Source: Roridomyces roridus
Lineage: Eukaryota > Basidiomycota > Agaricomycetes > Agaricales > Mycenaceae
Reading direction: 5' to 3'
Assembly: GCA_029378245.1 (NCBI GenBank)
Contig: JARKIF010000002.1
Location: forward strand, 2,294,001 to 2,358,000
Length of the DNA: 64,000 nucleotides
Shown: piece by piece, positions 44,388 to 56,451 of the stretch
Layout of the letters: the number at the start of each line of letters is the position of its first letter
Position numbering within the stretch: the first letter of the stretch is position 1
Program-made: the position numbers and the translations under genes
The notes under the pieces: model-generated
What the model was told of the DNA's origin: nothing
The model's database searches: none
What the model saw: only the letters and a program-made list of their open reading frames with translations

Positions 44388-45064
44388 ATGAAACCAACAC
44401 TTGCGCTGTTTGGTGTCCGCGCCATTTCCGAGGTCGCCGTCGCTCCCCAGCCCTTGAAGCGTGCCCAGTTTGGTCTCTTTCAAGGAAAAACGAAACAATA
44501 CGGAAACAACGTCCCCTTCTCTCTCCGCAAAACTCGTCGGACATGGCTCCCAAATGTCCAACGAAAACGTCTCTTTTCAGAGACCCTGCAGTCCCATGTT
44601 CAGGTCAAAGTAACCACCGCCGCGCTAAAGACAATAAAAAAGGCGATTTCGATTCGTGCCGTCGTTTGCGCTCTGCTGAATTCTCTCCAGAAAGGCGGTG
44701 TGGATAATTACGTGCAGCAGACCAGCGCGGACCTTCTCGGATGGAGGGGCATGAAGATACGGCTCATGATTCGCGAAGCGCAGGAGAAGAACGCCAGTGA
44801 GACCGCGTCGGCACCCAAAAGACCCGCTCGGTCAAAACTGGCTCCTCTTCGAGCGCCAGTACCAGACCCAATTCCAACGCTCAAGGCCCTGGCGAATCCA
44901 GGCATTGCCGCCAGTTTTGTTCGTTACACTAGACGAATGGCCGCCAAAGCTGCTGGAAACAAGGGTTTTGCGTCGTGCGTCAACTTACAGCCTCATTGTT
45001 GGCCAACTAAATTCTCTACAGGGCGAAAGATACCATAGAATACATCAAGCAGCAAAAAAACTAA
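44388..45064 (+). CDS. Mitochondrial large ribosomal subunit protein bL28m
   Basis: The bL28 core is RAQFGLFQGKTKQYGNNVPF, SLRKTRRTWLPNVQ and KVTTAALKTIKKA (residues about 25-85). A fungal extension of about 130 residues follows. The N-terminus (MKPTLALFGVRAISE) can serve as a presequence. The last intron (about 44980-45020) yields the end AKDTIEYIKQQKN with TAA at 45062-45064; unspliced, the frame would stop early. Its stop is 21 bases from the convergent alanyl-tRNA synthetase stop. Confidence 0.88.
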
Positions 45065-45085
45065 CTTGTCTTGTAGCTTTGTAAA

Positions 45086-48000
45086 TTATAAAAAGGACGA
45101 TAAATACTCCTTGCACGACGCGACTGCCTCGTCGACCTTATCTGCGTTGGTACCCACACCTTGCGCGCTATCATCTTTCCCTCCGGCCTTGCCCCCAAGA
45201 ATCTCGGTGACTTTGTTCGACCATGTTCGCGCATCCGCCCCTTTGGCCTTGATGGAGGGAGGAACGTAATTCACGTGCGCAACTTTGCTACCGCTATGGT
45301 CAGCACTGAAAACGTAGACCGCTTTCCCCATCTTCTTCCCCTGAGACACGACGCTTTGGAGAATCTATCATCTAATTGAGGCATGATCATGGCACGAGTG
45401 ACGATGAATATACCTTGGAATTTGCATCGACATCAAGAACAGCAATGTAAGATTCTGAACTTTCGTTTTCCTTGAAATGTTGCAGCATCGTGTCGACCGC
45501 CTATTTCTGTGAGCTACTTGCTGTACTTGCGGGATGTGCTCACCTCCTTGTTCGCTGCAGTTTCCTTCTCCTTGATTTGTTTATCGAACGCTTTGCGAAC
45601 TGTTCCCAGTCGTTCTTTCAGCTCCGACTTGAGAACCACCGATATGTCTGCTTGCCCGAGTTCCTGCGAGAATTGAGACACCAGTTCTACAAGAAAACAG
45701 TATGGACATACGATACTGAGCGCCTTCAAGCCGGAGTCCTTCTCTGGCCCAGTCAAAAGTTCCAACTGATCGAGACGGGCTTTGAAAGTGTGAGCCAAAC
45801 GGGTGACATCGTGAGCCTCGTGGCCTGTTACTGCAGTGATACGACGAATGCCTTTGGCTATGCCAGACTCTTCAATGATGACAAAGTCCTTGATGTCTCC
45901 CGTCTTGGCGACATGTCTGCAAAGACGCGCGGTCAGAGTAGAGACGACGAGAAAGTGGGGAAAAAACAAACGTTCCGCCGCAGAACTCAACGCTCGTGTT
46001 ACGCCATTTGGGATTCGTGATGTCGTTGGCAATTTCGTCGACGTCGTATTCCAGCGTAACAACCCGAACGGGATCAGGATACGACTCGCCAAAGACGGCT
46101 CTCAGACCAGGAATCTTGTGAGCGGTCTGGAGATCAAGTTCCTTGCTGAAGACTTTGACGTTCTTTTTAATCCAATCAATACTCATGGACTCGATTTTGG
46201 AAATCTCGGGCAAGTTGATTTGGGCCTTGTGAGAAAAATCGAAACGAAGCTTGGTGGGGGCGACCAAGGAACCTTTCTGATCGATATGGTCGCCGAGGAC
46301 CTCGCGCAGGCAAAAGTTGAGGATGTGTGTTGCAGTATGGTTATTGCGCAAAGGCCATCGCCGGAGCTTGCTGACCATCAGATCAACACAGTCGGACAAG
46401 TTCCAAGCTTACCTCGTCGTAGGAAGACACGACTTGCGTCCCAACCTCGAAACTCCCGTATTTGAGGTGCCCGACGTGGAGGACATAGCCATTGTACACT
46501 TGCACGTTAGACACCTCAAAGTCGGCCACACCGTCTATCACAATATTGCCTGTGTCATATTCTTGGCCACCCGATTCCGCATAGAAGCTGGTTTTATCCA
46601 GAATTAGACCAAAAGTGGCATCTTCCGGGATGTCACTGGTTGAATCGACAAATGTCTTGTTGTGGAAATTTGCCTTGACAGTGGCCGTGGTGTTGCCCAA
46701 AGCTAGAGGAACTGTTTCGATGGTGGCACCAAGAAAAAATAAAAACGCACCAAATTTAGGCGAATCGTCCGTTTTCGGCACAGTGGTATTCCTCTCCAGG
46801 GCGGCAATATCGTGCACGTCGAGTTTTACAGTGTCTGTGACACCGCGTTTGAGAGATGCTTTACTGGCCTCCTTGGATGCAGCCTGGGCAGCTTCAAACT
46901 CGAGGTTATTGATTCCAAGCCCAAGTTCTTCAGCCATCAAGAGCGTCAAATCGACGGGGAAACCAAATGTGTCATATAGACGCCACACATCCTTGCCACT
47001 GAGTTCTTTCAGACCCTGCTCCTTGGCGCGAGTCGCATATTGCTCAAACAGTTTCTCGCCACGATCCAATGTTCTTGAAAAGGACTCTTCTTCCTCGTCC
47101 AAGATTTCCTTGATTTCATCGACCTTTTTGGTTATTTCCGGGAAAATGTCGCCCTGGTGGAAATGAGTCAGTCACGCCGTCCGCTGTCCAAGAGGGACTG
47201 ACCATGGTCTCAACCAGCACGGGCATCAGGGATGAAAAGAAAGAGCCAATCGTTACACCGAGTTTTTTGCGTGCGTAACGGGCACCTCGCCGTAAAATAC
47301 GCCGGAGGACGTAGCCACGACCGACATTGTTGGGAACACCCCCGTCGCTCAACGCAAATGTCAGCGTACGAACATGATCGGCTACAACACGGTACGCGGT
47401 GTCGATCCCATCGACATCCTCGGCACCAAAAAGACCTTGATATGGTCGTGCTCCGGTGAGTTGTTGAATTTTGTCGAAGATAGGTGTAAACACGTCCGTG
47501 TCGTAGTTTGAGCGTTTGTCCTGGATCACCGATACAAGACGTTCGAAGCCCATCCCAGTATCGACGTGTTTCGAAGGGAGAGATTTGAGCGACCCGTCGT
47601 CCTCGCGATTAAATTGGATGAACACGTTGTTCCAGATCTCCAGAACGTCCGGGTCGTCTTGATTGACAAGGTGGGCAGCATTCCGACCACCAATGCGATC
47701 GAAATGTATTTCACTAGCTGAAATGAAGAAGACCACAAAATATTGATTACAAGAACGCACCTGCAGGGACCACATGGCCCAGTTGCACCCATCTCCCAGA
47801 AATTATCCTTGGCATTTCCGGGAAGTATATGGTCCTCTGCGACGCCCTGAGCTAGCCAGTATTCTTTGGCTTCCGTATCGGGCTCGAGATTGTTCTTGCT
47901 GTCTCCCTCGAAATAGGTGACATATAAGCGGTCCTTTGGAAGTTTGTAGACTTCAGTGAGCAGTTCCCAAGAGTAGGCAATGGCTTCTTTCTGCGGGTTC

Positions 48001-48477
48001 AAAATTCAACACCGGGAAGGTCCAAGATACTTGGACCGACCTTGAAATAATCGCCAAACGACCAATTGCCCAACATTTCGAAGAAAGTGTGATGGTACGA
48101 ATCTTTCCCGACATCGTCGAGATCTAAGCAGGGGGTGAGGGATACATAGCACATGGCAGGGACGGTATTACCGTTGTGCTTTCCTCCAGCTCGGATGCAT
48201 TTCTGAGAGTTGAAGGCCCGCTTCAGCTTGGACATATCCGAGTGGGGATCGACGGTGCCCAGAAAGATCGACTTGTACTGTACGAAGGAAGATGACGCTT
48301 CCGGGCGATTTGAGGGAGAGAGACGCGTGCCTGATTCATGCCCGCGTTGGCAAAGAGCAGTGTGGGATCTTCGTAGGGAATGGTCGAAGACGAGGGGACA
48401 TAGGTGTGGCCTTTGGACTTGAAGAAGGCGAAGAATTCCTGTCGGACCTTTGGGGCGGTCCAGTGAGTCGTCGCCAT
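45086..48477 (-). CDS. ALA1: Alanyl-tRNA synthetase, possibly dual targeted
   Basis: It charges tRNA-Ala. The class II core begins [19 protein letters not shown], with FANAGMNQ (motif 1 region), [10 protein letters not shown] and [11 protein letters not shown] (motif 2 region). [13 protein letters not shown] (motif 3) follows. The editing domain has [17 protein letters not shown], and the zinc site is CGGTH, completed by splicing over about 45920-45975. The C-Ala domain ends [15 protein letters not shown]...YLSSFL with TAA at 45086-45088. At least ten short introns. The start at 48477 gives the cytosolic form. An upstream in-frame ATG at 48522 adds [15 protein letters not shown], a plausible mitochondrial presequence. 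In fungi one AlaRS gene often serves both compartments. Confidence 0.93.
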
Positions 48478-48556
48478 GGTGGATGTGGTCAAGATTCGAG
48501 TAGGGAAGCCCAAAATTCGCATCTGACTCGGAAATCACGCGTCTTGCTTTTGACCA
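48478..48556. promoter_or_regulatory. Divergent promoter, AlaRS / bL34m
   Basis: 79 bases lie between the cytosolic AlaRS start and the bL34m start, or 34 if the upstream AlaRS ATG at 48522 is used. Both products act in translation, one or both in mitochondria. Confidence 0.5.
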
Positions 48557-48895
48557 ATGCCTCGCATACCGTTTTTGCAGTTGCTCACCCGCCCTCCACG
48601 TCTGCCGTCGCTCGTCGGTCCACGTCCAGTACTCGCAGGCACTGTCCTCCAAAATACCCCGCTGCGCCTCTCGCGGCCGCAGTTTTTGCCTCGCTTTGTA
48701 CCACAAGTCTGTACACCATCCCCAGTTCTCTCGTCGCTCCAGCAGCTGCGATTCGCCAAGCTGGGCCATGAGTACCAACCATCCCAGCGCGTGAGGAAGC
48801 GCCGACACGGTTTTTTGGCCCGCAAGCGGTCTGCGGGAGGCAGGAAAATTCTGGCTCGACGACGAGCAAAGGGACGCAAATATCTTTCACACTGA
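48557..48895 (+). CDS. Mitochondrial large ribosomal subunit protein bL34m
   Basis: 112 codons without an intron. The N-terminal part ([19 protein letters not shown]) is an Arg-rich presequence. The C-terminal 44 residues ([20 protein letters not shown], then [18 protein letters not shown]) are the complete bL34 fold. It runs divergently from AlaRS. Confidence 0.93.
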   Translation: MPRIPFLQLLTRPPRLPSLVGPRPVLAGTVLQNTPLRLSRPQFLPRFVPQVCTPSPVLSSLQQLRFAKLGHEYQPSQRVRKRRHGFLARKRSAGGRKILARRRAKGRKYLSH

Positions 48896-48978
48896 GGTGC
48901 GTAACCTGGGCTCTTTCATGACCGTCATATTCAGCAACGTTAGAACAGGGCACTAGATGGATGAAAAGCATGTAACAA

Positions 48979-50841
48979 TTAATTAATAGCTACGTCCTCC
49001 AGCGCTCGGCGTGACTCGAGACTCCCAATCGTTTTGCTTTTGGCTTCCTCGCCGTCTTGCTCCTCACGCGACCACATTGTTCGTAAGGGAAATGGGATGG
49101 TTAAATTCGCCGGCAGTGGACCGTAGGATTCTGGCGGTGAGAGGGGTGCTCCGGGCGTAAATACGAAACCGCGTTCGATAGAGAGCAACAGTTCCGATAT
49201 AGGCGTTTTCCCCACTGTTGCAACAGTACTTGTTTGCACCTTGGGTGTCGCCGGTTGCTCGGGTGGAACGTCGGACCCGCTGGTTGGTTCACAAGACTCG
49301 TCTCTGCCTTTGTTGTCGTCCTCGACGTGAGCGGCTTCCTCGACGGGAGCGGTGTCCTCGACGGGAGCAGTGTCCTCGACGGGAGCTGTATCCTCGACGG
49401 GAGCGGCGTCAGCGACCTTGGCAGATCCGCTCGCCACTCTCTTTGTGTTGGCCACCGTAGGTACCTTGCGAACCACCGTCTTTGAACTGGGCGGAACCCG
49501 ACGCTCGACAGTCTTGGCGCGGGCGAGTTGAGAGAGAGTGGGTTGCATCAGGTTTCGTGGTTTGGGAGCCTCTTTGCCTTTCACGTCCGCCGTTGTTTTG
49601 CCCTGCTGTTTCTGAGCAGGTGCGACGCGAGGTTTTACAACGAGGGCCGAGGCAACGCGGATGGCAGGGGTGGAGACAGAATTATCGATGCGGGGGCGAA
49701 CTCGAGTTGGCTTGTCTGCATCAAGCTTCTCGGGGACTGGGACGCGTCGTGGGCCAAGTGTGGTGGTGGTTGGAGGCCGAGGAGCTTGTTCCGTGGGCTG
49801 GGGGCGGGTGGGCTGTATTACCCTTGATGGTCCTCGCTCGAGTTTGATTGCGGGACGCACCGCCGCGGACATGGAAACAACGCGCGTTCGCTGAACTACA
49901 GCTGCAGGTCGCGCTGTGGCAGTTTGCACTGCGACTTGCAGTGGCTTGGCAGCCACTTCCACCTTGCGACTGCCGAGATGAGCCAGCCTCGGGGACGACG
50001 TTCGGGGAGGAAGCGGAACGCGTGTGAGTGGGGGGTCGTCGAGAAGACGGAGCCCGGGCAGCGGACGTGGAGGAAGAAAGCTGGGCTGCTTTAGATTGCG
50101 ATTGCTTGGGCTGGATGTCGAGATATTTTCGCGTCGTGGGTGTCAGAGGCCCCGTAAAACTGCGGTCGTTTTAAGCTAGTCGTAAATGTATTCAACTGCA
50201 GCACGCACCTTTCTAATCTGTTCGGCAAGAGTTGTTTATACGCCTCAAACACCTTCCTGCTAACTTTTCTGACATCGGCATTGGCATCTCTGGCCGTGAC
50301 GCGGATAATTGTTTCGATTTCTTTGGCCCGCACGTCCTTCTCCAAATCTGGAGGGTTGAAACAGTTCATGCACACCAGCGTCGATTCGACGACTGTCTGT
50401 CGTAGTGAGACAGGACTTGTCGTTTACCGACTGCGCCAGGTAGGAGAGGATTGCCGATAACTGGGTTGTTTCTATTATAGCCAAAACTCCAGCACGTGCC
50501 CGACCGACGGTGACTTTACTGGCGCGGCTGGACAGGGTAAGGAGAGTTGGGAAGAAGTGAGGAAGAAGCGGTTCGAATGCCACTCCGAGACATGCAGCAA
50601 GCGCCGCGATGAGATCAATGGCTACACCAGCCAGACGACCACGTTCCGAGTTCATGGCGCTGACGAGTGAGCGGGAGAGAGATTTCATGGCGGCGACGAG
50701 CTCGGGAAGGGTGTAGGTGTCGCCATCGTCCAACGCGGTGGTGAGTGATGTCAGTGCACGGGCTATTCTATCCCATGTTTCTTCCGACTCGACGAGGGCA
50801 ATGTCCGCGCTGGAGTGCAAATACTGCTGGAAGACGGACAT
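48979..50841 (-). CDS. CLASP-type TOG-domain protein, with a frame break
   Basis: The N-terminal half is an alpha-helical HEAT/TOG array (MSVFQQYLHSS to about 50220) with LPHFFPTLLTLSSRASKVTV, TLVCMNCFNPPDLEKDVRAK and ANADVRKVSRKVF. These match the CLASP N-terminal domain, which binds tubulin and rescues microtubules. Between NDKS and SLRQTVVE (50411-50416) one extra base breaks the frame. An intron of about 100 nt (about 50107-50207) gives a long basic, Pro-rich region with LPGLRLLDDPPLTRVPLPPR. A TAPVED repeat (about 49320-49415) and the end ALEDVAIN follow, with TAA at 48979-48981. Yeast orthologues have several TOG domains; here only one is seen, so the subfamily is open. Confidence 0.75.
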
Positions 50842-50939
50842 GGTGGTTTGCACAAGGAGTGTGATCGCGATTACCAACACATGTGATCTCTTATTCCGCG
50901 CGTCCACAACTCAGTACTACTTTCCTCTCAACTACCACC

Positions 50940-53900
50940 ATGTCCGACTTGGACGAAGACACCGCGTACGGCAATGACAACTCACCCGACGACGACTCGT
51001 TCTCCCGCGATAAATCCCGCCAGCAGGAACGCAGGAACCACAATGATTCGGAAGAGGAAGAAGAGGAAGATGACCGTGTTGAGGATGAGGAGGACGAGGA
51101 CGATGACGACGAGTCGCCTCGCAAAAAGAAAAAGGTTCGTTTCATTGCCCAGCGAGTCTCCGTCATCGACTTGAACATCCACATATAGCGTCGGCATAAG
51201 AAAGGCATTGCGGAAAGATTCTTCGATTTGGCTGCTGTCAGTGACGACGACGACGACGGAGACGATGACGCAGACGACGATGGACAAGGTCCGCATATAA
51301 CCCTGCCGTTCTGAACACTCTAGTTGAACTACTGCTAGACGGTTTCATCGACGATCCCGAGGATGGCGAAGACGCTTCGCGGCGCCATTATGGCCACCTC
51401 CAAAATGCGCGCAAGTTTGACGACGCAGACGAACAGAGTCCTGAGCAAATTGCCAGCGACCTTACTCGTCGATACCAGGGCCAAAATACAGTGCGATACT
51501 CTGGAGACATGAATGAAGTCCCCCAGAGACTGCTTATGCCCTCGGTGCATGACGCCAGTCTGTGGCAAGTTCGAGTCAAGGCTGGTCGGGAGCGCGACCT
51601 CGTCTTCAGTCTGATGCGCAAAGCCCTCGACGTCGAATTCACCGCTCATCCCCCTCAACATTCTTTCTGCCTTTCAGAGAGATTCCCTTCCGGGCATGAT
51701 CTACGTCGAGGCGCGCAGCTCGGCGCAGGTTAGCCAAGCGTGCAACGGCTTGGTCGGAGTTTACTTGTCACGCGGCATACAACTGGTGCCCATCGAGGAG
51801 ATGGCCAGTCTGCTGCAGATCAAAAAGCAGGATCTCACGGTGACTCCCGGCAGTTGGGTGCGCATCAAGCGAGGAACCTATCAGGGCGACTTGGCGCAAG
51901 TGGTCGACATCACGGAGACCGGCGAGTACGTCGGGGTCAAGTTCATACCACGAATCGACCTAAATCCGCGGGACGATGGCTCATTGGAGGGTCCTACGGG
52001 GAAAAAGAGGAAGAAGACGAATCTTGCTGGGTCGACTACAACACGCCCTTCCCAGCGACTGTTCAATTACGAAGAAGTCGTCGGTGTATGGGGACGGAAG
52101 AACTGTCGTGAAGCGAAACCAGGTCTACGTCTTCCAAAACGAGACCTACAAAGACGGGTTTATCGAGAAAGACCTCAAGCTCACCCAACTGATACTGGAA
52201 GATGTTAACCCCACATTGGACGAGATAACTCAATTCGCCAGGCGCCAGGACTGGGGACGGAGGTGAAAGCGCGGTCGATTTGTCCATTCATCGCCGAGGC
52301 CTCCCGAAAGCTGCCATTTCAGTGCTACAACCCGGCGACCACGTCGAAGTCTTTGAGGGTGAACAAAGTGGGGTGCATGGTGTTGTCGAGGAAATCAATC
52401 AGGACGTTGTGACGATCACGGCTGTCGGAGTCGAATTCGACGGTCAAAAGGTGGACCTCCCGGCGAGAAGCGTCAGAAAGCGTTTCAAAGCAGGAGACCA
52501 TGTCAAGGTCATGACCGGCCAGAATGCCGACGAGACCGGTCTCGTGGTCTCTGTCTCTGACAACGTTGTAACCTTCTTGTCTGACATGTCCATGCAAGAG
52601 GTATTTTGACCACTTTCACTCTTTTGTTTCCTCATTATTCTCTAGGTCTCGGTCTTTTCCAAAGATCTCCGTGAGGCCGCCGAAGTTGGTTCAGGTACCA
52701 ATATCGTCGGTAATTATGAGCTCCATGATCTAGTTCAGCTCGAGTACGTTGGCATCTCGTTCATTGTGCTTTATTCATCCACCCTCTTTAGCCCTCAGAC
52801 TGTCGGAGTCATCTTCAAGACGGAACGAGACTCATTCCGTGTTCTTGACCAGAATACCCAAGTCCGCCTCGTTCAACCTCATCAAATCTCCATGCGTCGA
52901 GAATCACACCGCGCCATTGCGACCGATTCTCAAGGCCACGAGTTGCGCTATCAACGACAATATGAAAGAAAACGAGGGCGAAGTGTGTACAATGCATTTT
53001 CAAAAAAGATTACTGTATTAACAGGATCTCACAGGCTCGGAAAGGTCGCGTTCTTCATATACATCAAGCCTCTTTCGTATTCTTACACAATCGCGATATT
53101 GTGGAGAATGGAGGCGTGTTTGTCACCCGCGCGCGCTCTCTGGTCTCTGTTGCTCCCAAAGGCAATCTCACCAAAGGCCCTGGCGTCGATCTTTCGAAAA
53201 TGAATCCCGCACTTGCGACGCCCACTGGTGGTATGGTCGGTTCGGGCAACATGGGACGTGGGCCGAGAGATAGACTGATCGGGGTGGCTGTCACGATCGT
53301 CAAGGGACCCTACAAGGGATACGTCGGCTCCATTAAAGACACCAACGGGCCTATTGCGCGAGTCGAGCTTCACACTGGGAACAAAGTCGTCGCTGTCGAC
53401 AAGGACAAGTTGAGGCGGAGGCTGGAGAATGGGAAACTAGTCGAACTGGAGGGCTACTTCTCGCGGGACAAAGGCAGCTCGTTCTCGGCTCCATTTTCCA
53501 GCAATCAGAACACGCCTTACACCAGCGCCGGCCCGACACCAGCTGGGGTGGAGGGCGCACACCGGCATGGGATTCTGGTCGGACACCTGCGTGGAACTCA
53601 TCTTCGAGGACGCCCAACCCATACGGAGACGGAAAAACGCCAGCATGGAGTGCGAGCTTCCAAGACGCCGAACCCGTATGCTGCTGGTGGCAGAACGCCG
53701 GCTTGGAATGCCAACTCTTCCAGCTCGCCCAACCCTTACGTTTCCGCCGATTCTAGCTCAAGCACATGGGGAGGAGCGACTCCGGGTCGGCCAGCTTGGA
53801 GTGCAGGTGGTGCTACTCCTGCAAGACCGGATTGGTCGTCATCTCCTCAAACGTGGGGCGGCGATACCTGGGTGCGTCTGCTTATATTTCAGCCATAGCT

Positions 53901-54616
53901 GGCTCTCACAACGATACAGAATGCTCCCACGCCGGCTGCTGCTACCCCTGGCTTCATAGCGCCAACGCCGAGTGCTGCCACGCCTGGTTATCTGTCGGCG
54001 AGCACTCCTGCAGGGGCCTTTGCACTACCTGGCGGGAGCAGCATGTCTGCGCCGACGCCCGGGGCCTTGTCCGCACCCACACCAGGGGCATCCTACTCGT
54101 CATACAACCAGTTCCAGATGCCTATTGAATACGGTAACGTGGAATGTGTTTTGCGTCGGTTTTGAAACTGATTTTTATTCAGAACCGCCGGAAGCGTGGC
54201 TGGTGGATCCTGCATATAAGAAGTATTTGACCCGGATAAAGGTGCGGGTCCAGGGCACACGGACTGCGTACCCACAATACCTGGACGGCCAATACGAGGG
54301 ATGGGAAGCTAGTGTCGTTGCCGCCACCCCAAGCGCGACGCAGTTTGAGCAAACAGCTATGCTCACCTTTGATAGTGGACAGTCGCGGCCTGGTTTCCTC
54401 GTCAAGTACCTGCTGCCAGTGGAACCGAGGTTTGAAAACCAGGAAGCGTTGGTCCTGGACGACCCGAAACTGAAAGGGATGGTGGTGCGGCTGCGAGAGG
54501 CGGCGGACGGGGACTCGAGGAGACCGGTGACCGTCTCGCCATTGAAGAGTACGGACGTATTTGAGGTGATGCGTGACAGGCTGGCGTTGCTGAGGGCCGA
54601 GGAGGGAAGTCGATAA
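50940..54616 (+). CDS. SPT5: Transcription elongation factor Spt5, several frame breaks
   Basis: The DSIF subunit that clamps RNA polymerase II. An acidic N-terminus (runs of Asp/Glu, 50940-51290) is followed by the NGN domain (VRVKAGRERDLVFSLM and SLPGMIYVEARSSAQV). KOW domains have GSWVRIKRGTYQGDLAQVVD, QPGDHVEVFEGEQSGVHG, AGDHVKVMTGQ and VTIVKGPYKGYVGSIKD. A C-terminal repeat region with GRTPAW and SKTPNPY units (about 53540-54110) and a final KOW-like domain (YEPPEAWLVDPAY) follow, with the stop at 54616. Introns are near 51133-51188, 51287-51340, 52603-52646, 52745-52796, 52982-53032, 53873-53921 and 54135-54180. At least six single-base indels break the family-like frame (see findings). 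The gene is otherwise complete from end to end. Confidence 0.85.
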
Positions 54617-54670
54617 TTCTGTATATACTTGTTTACTTTACGTGTCATCCACAACTCTGCTGTGTAAATT

Positions 54671-55848
54671 ATGGTGCGCTCTCTTGAGGCTTGCAGGATG
54701 AGCATTCAAGTCTTTGCAGCCCGCCGCGGTCGCGTCCGAGTCTGTGCCCATCGAGACTGCCCACGAGGACATGATAGTTTCGTCTCTCCTCGTTTTCGTC
54801 GAGACAGCGCGTTGACGCAACAGACAGCATGACGCCCAACTGGACTACTATGGAAAACGCCTCGCGACGTGCTCGTCTGACCGTACAGTCAAGGTCTTCG
54901 ATGTGATTGAAGGGGACACGCAAAAGATTGGCAAGTCTTTAACAGGGTGCGTTATGCTGATCGTCTCTCGTTGACGTGGACCGACGAGTTGCAGCCACAC
55001 AGGGCCCGTTTGGCAAGTTGCATGGGCGCATCCAAAGTTTGGGCATATCCTTGCGTCCTGCTCGTACGATGGCAAAGTGCTCATCTGGAAGGAGCAACCG
55101 AATGGATGGAGCAAGATTCGTGAACACACCTTGCACACTGCCTCTGTCAACTCTGTTTCTTGGGCCCCTCACGAGCTTGGTGCAATTCTTGCCTGCGCGT
55201 CGTCCGATGGCAAACTTTCCGTCCTCACGTTCAAAAGTGGCCATTCCTCACGTTGATGTTGCACTTTTCTCATTATCCTTTGTAGACGACGATCAATGGC
55301 TCGCAGATATCTTCCCTGGCCACGCTATCGGATGCAACGCAGTTTCATGGGCTCCCGCGACACCGCCAGGTAGCCTGATTACGCCCGCCGCGCACCATTT
55401 ACAGTCAATCCCGTCTGCGCTGCCCCCCGCGCCTGCCCCTCCTGCGAAACGGTTTGCGAGTGCTGGATGTGACAACCTGGTGCGGATCTGGGGATACCGG
55501 GAAGACCAACAGGCGTGGGTCGAGGAAGACGTGCTTGACGGCCACACCGACTGGGTCCGGGACGTTGCGTGGGCGCCGAGCGTCGGCTTGACTCGCAGCT
55601 ATATCGCGACGGCTTCCCAGGATCGCACGGTCTGCGTCTGGGTCCGGGATGGCGCAGCAGGCCAGTGGGTCCGCAGCGTTCTGGATCCTGGAGGAGAGGC
55701 ACCGGGCAAGTTCCCTGATGTGGTCTGGCGAGTTTCATGGAGCCTGGCAGGTAACCTTTTGGCGGTGAGCTGCGGGGACGGCAAGGTCACGCTTTGGAAA
55801 GAAAATTTGAAAGGTGTATGGGAATGCGTGAGCGATATGAACAGCTAG
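54671..55848 (+). CDS. SEC13: WD40 protein Sec13
   Basis: A six-bladed beta-propeller of the COPII outer coat and of the nuclear pore. The spliced protein starts [20 protein letters not shown], then [55 protein letters not shown] and [10 protein letters not shown]. It continues [27 protein letters not shown] and [13 protein letters not shown], the standard Sec13 blades in order. Exon 1 is only the ATG (54671-54673); the intron 54674-54719 follows immediately. Further introns: 54751-54798, 54948-55003 and about 55230-55285. No frame break, in contrast to Spt5 55 bases upstream. Confidence 0.94.
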
Positions 55849-56451
55849 GTTTACAAGTATCTATTGCCCATACTTCGCCCCTTAAACACACACCCAAAGT
55901 ATAGACTACTTTGCTGACCTGGAAGGCATTGGAGGGAAATTTACATCGTCCGACAAGTAGGTGGCGGCCATGTCGAAAACAGCAGACAGTAGGGTCATAG
56001 CAGCTGCTACCGACATGGAAGTTGAGGCCAACGAGTGGAAGGACTAGTTGTGAGGACTAGTGGTGAGCGCGAGGGAAAGTCATGAGATGCACATTGCTCT
56101 GGGCTCTGTTGCGGAGGTGAAAGCCGTGGCAGGGTTGGCAAAGATTTTATTTCGCCAATGCGCAGAGAAGTAGCTGAGAAAGGTTGTCTCCGGTCAAAGT
56201 ACCGTTGCGGAAATGGAGCGAGATGGTGGTGCAGTCAGTTCGGTCATAAGGGACCGCCGTCGTCGTCGCGCACAACGGAGAATGATGCCGGTCTGATGGC
56301 GGCATTTAGGCAGGAACTGCATAGGTCAAGACTTAACAGATACAAACAAGCTACCCGTCGTTCCTCCCACCAGACCCTCAAGGTACGTTCCGCCACTGTA
56401 CCGCCAACTCTGCACGGCCAAGGAACCTAGGAGTTGAAATTTATTTTGCAG
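55849..56451. promoter_or_regulatory. Upstream region of Rps18 with a 5'-UTR intron
   Basis: About 600 bases without a supported gene. CTCAAG at 56376-56381 followed by GTACGTTCC, and TTATTTTGCAG ending at 56451, directly before the ATG, mark a probable 5'-UTR intron of about 70 nt, a common feature of fungal ribosomal protein genes. Confidence 0.5.

Noticed and set aside
48535..48971. Minus-strand frames overlapping bL34m
   Set aside because: The plus-strand bL34m product is unmistakable; the opposite frames are basic, low-complexity shadows.
55849..56451. tRNA or snoRNA gene upstream of Rps18
   Set aside because: I found no A and B boxes or cloverleaf, and no clear C/D or H/ACA boxes in the presumed 5'-UTR intron.
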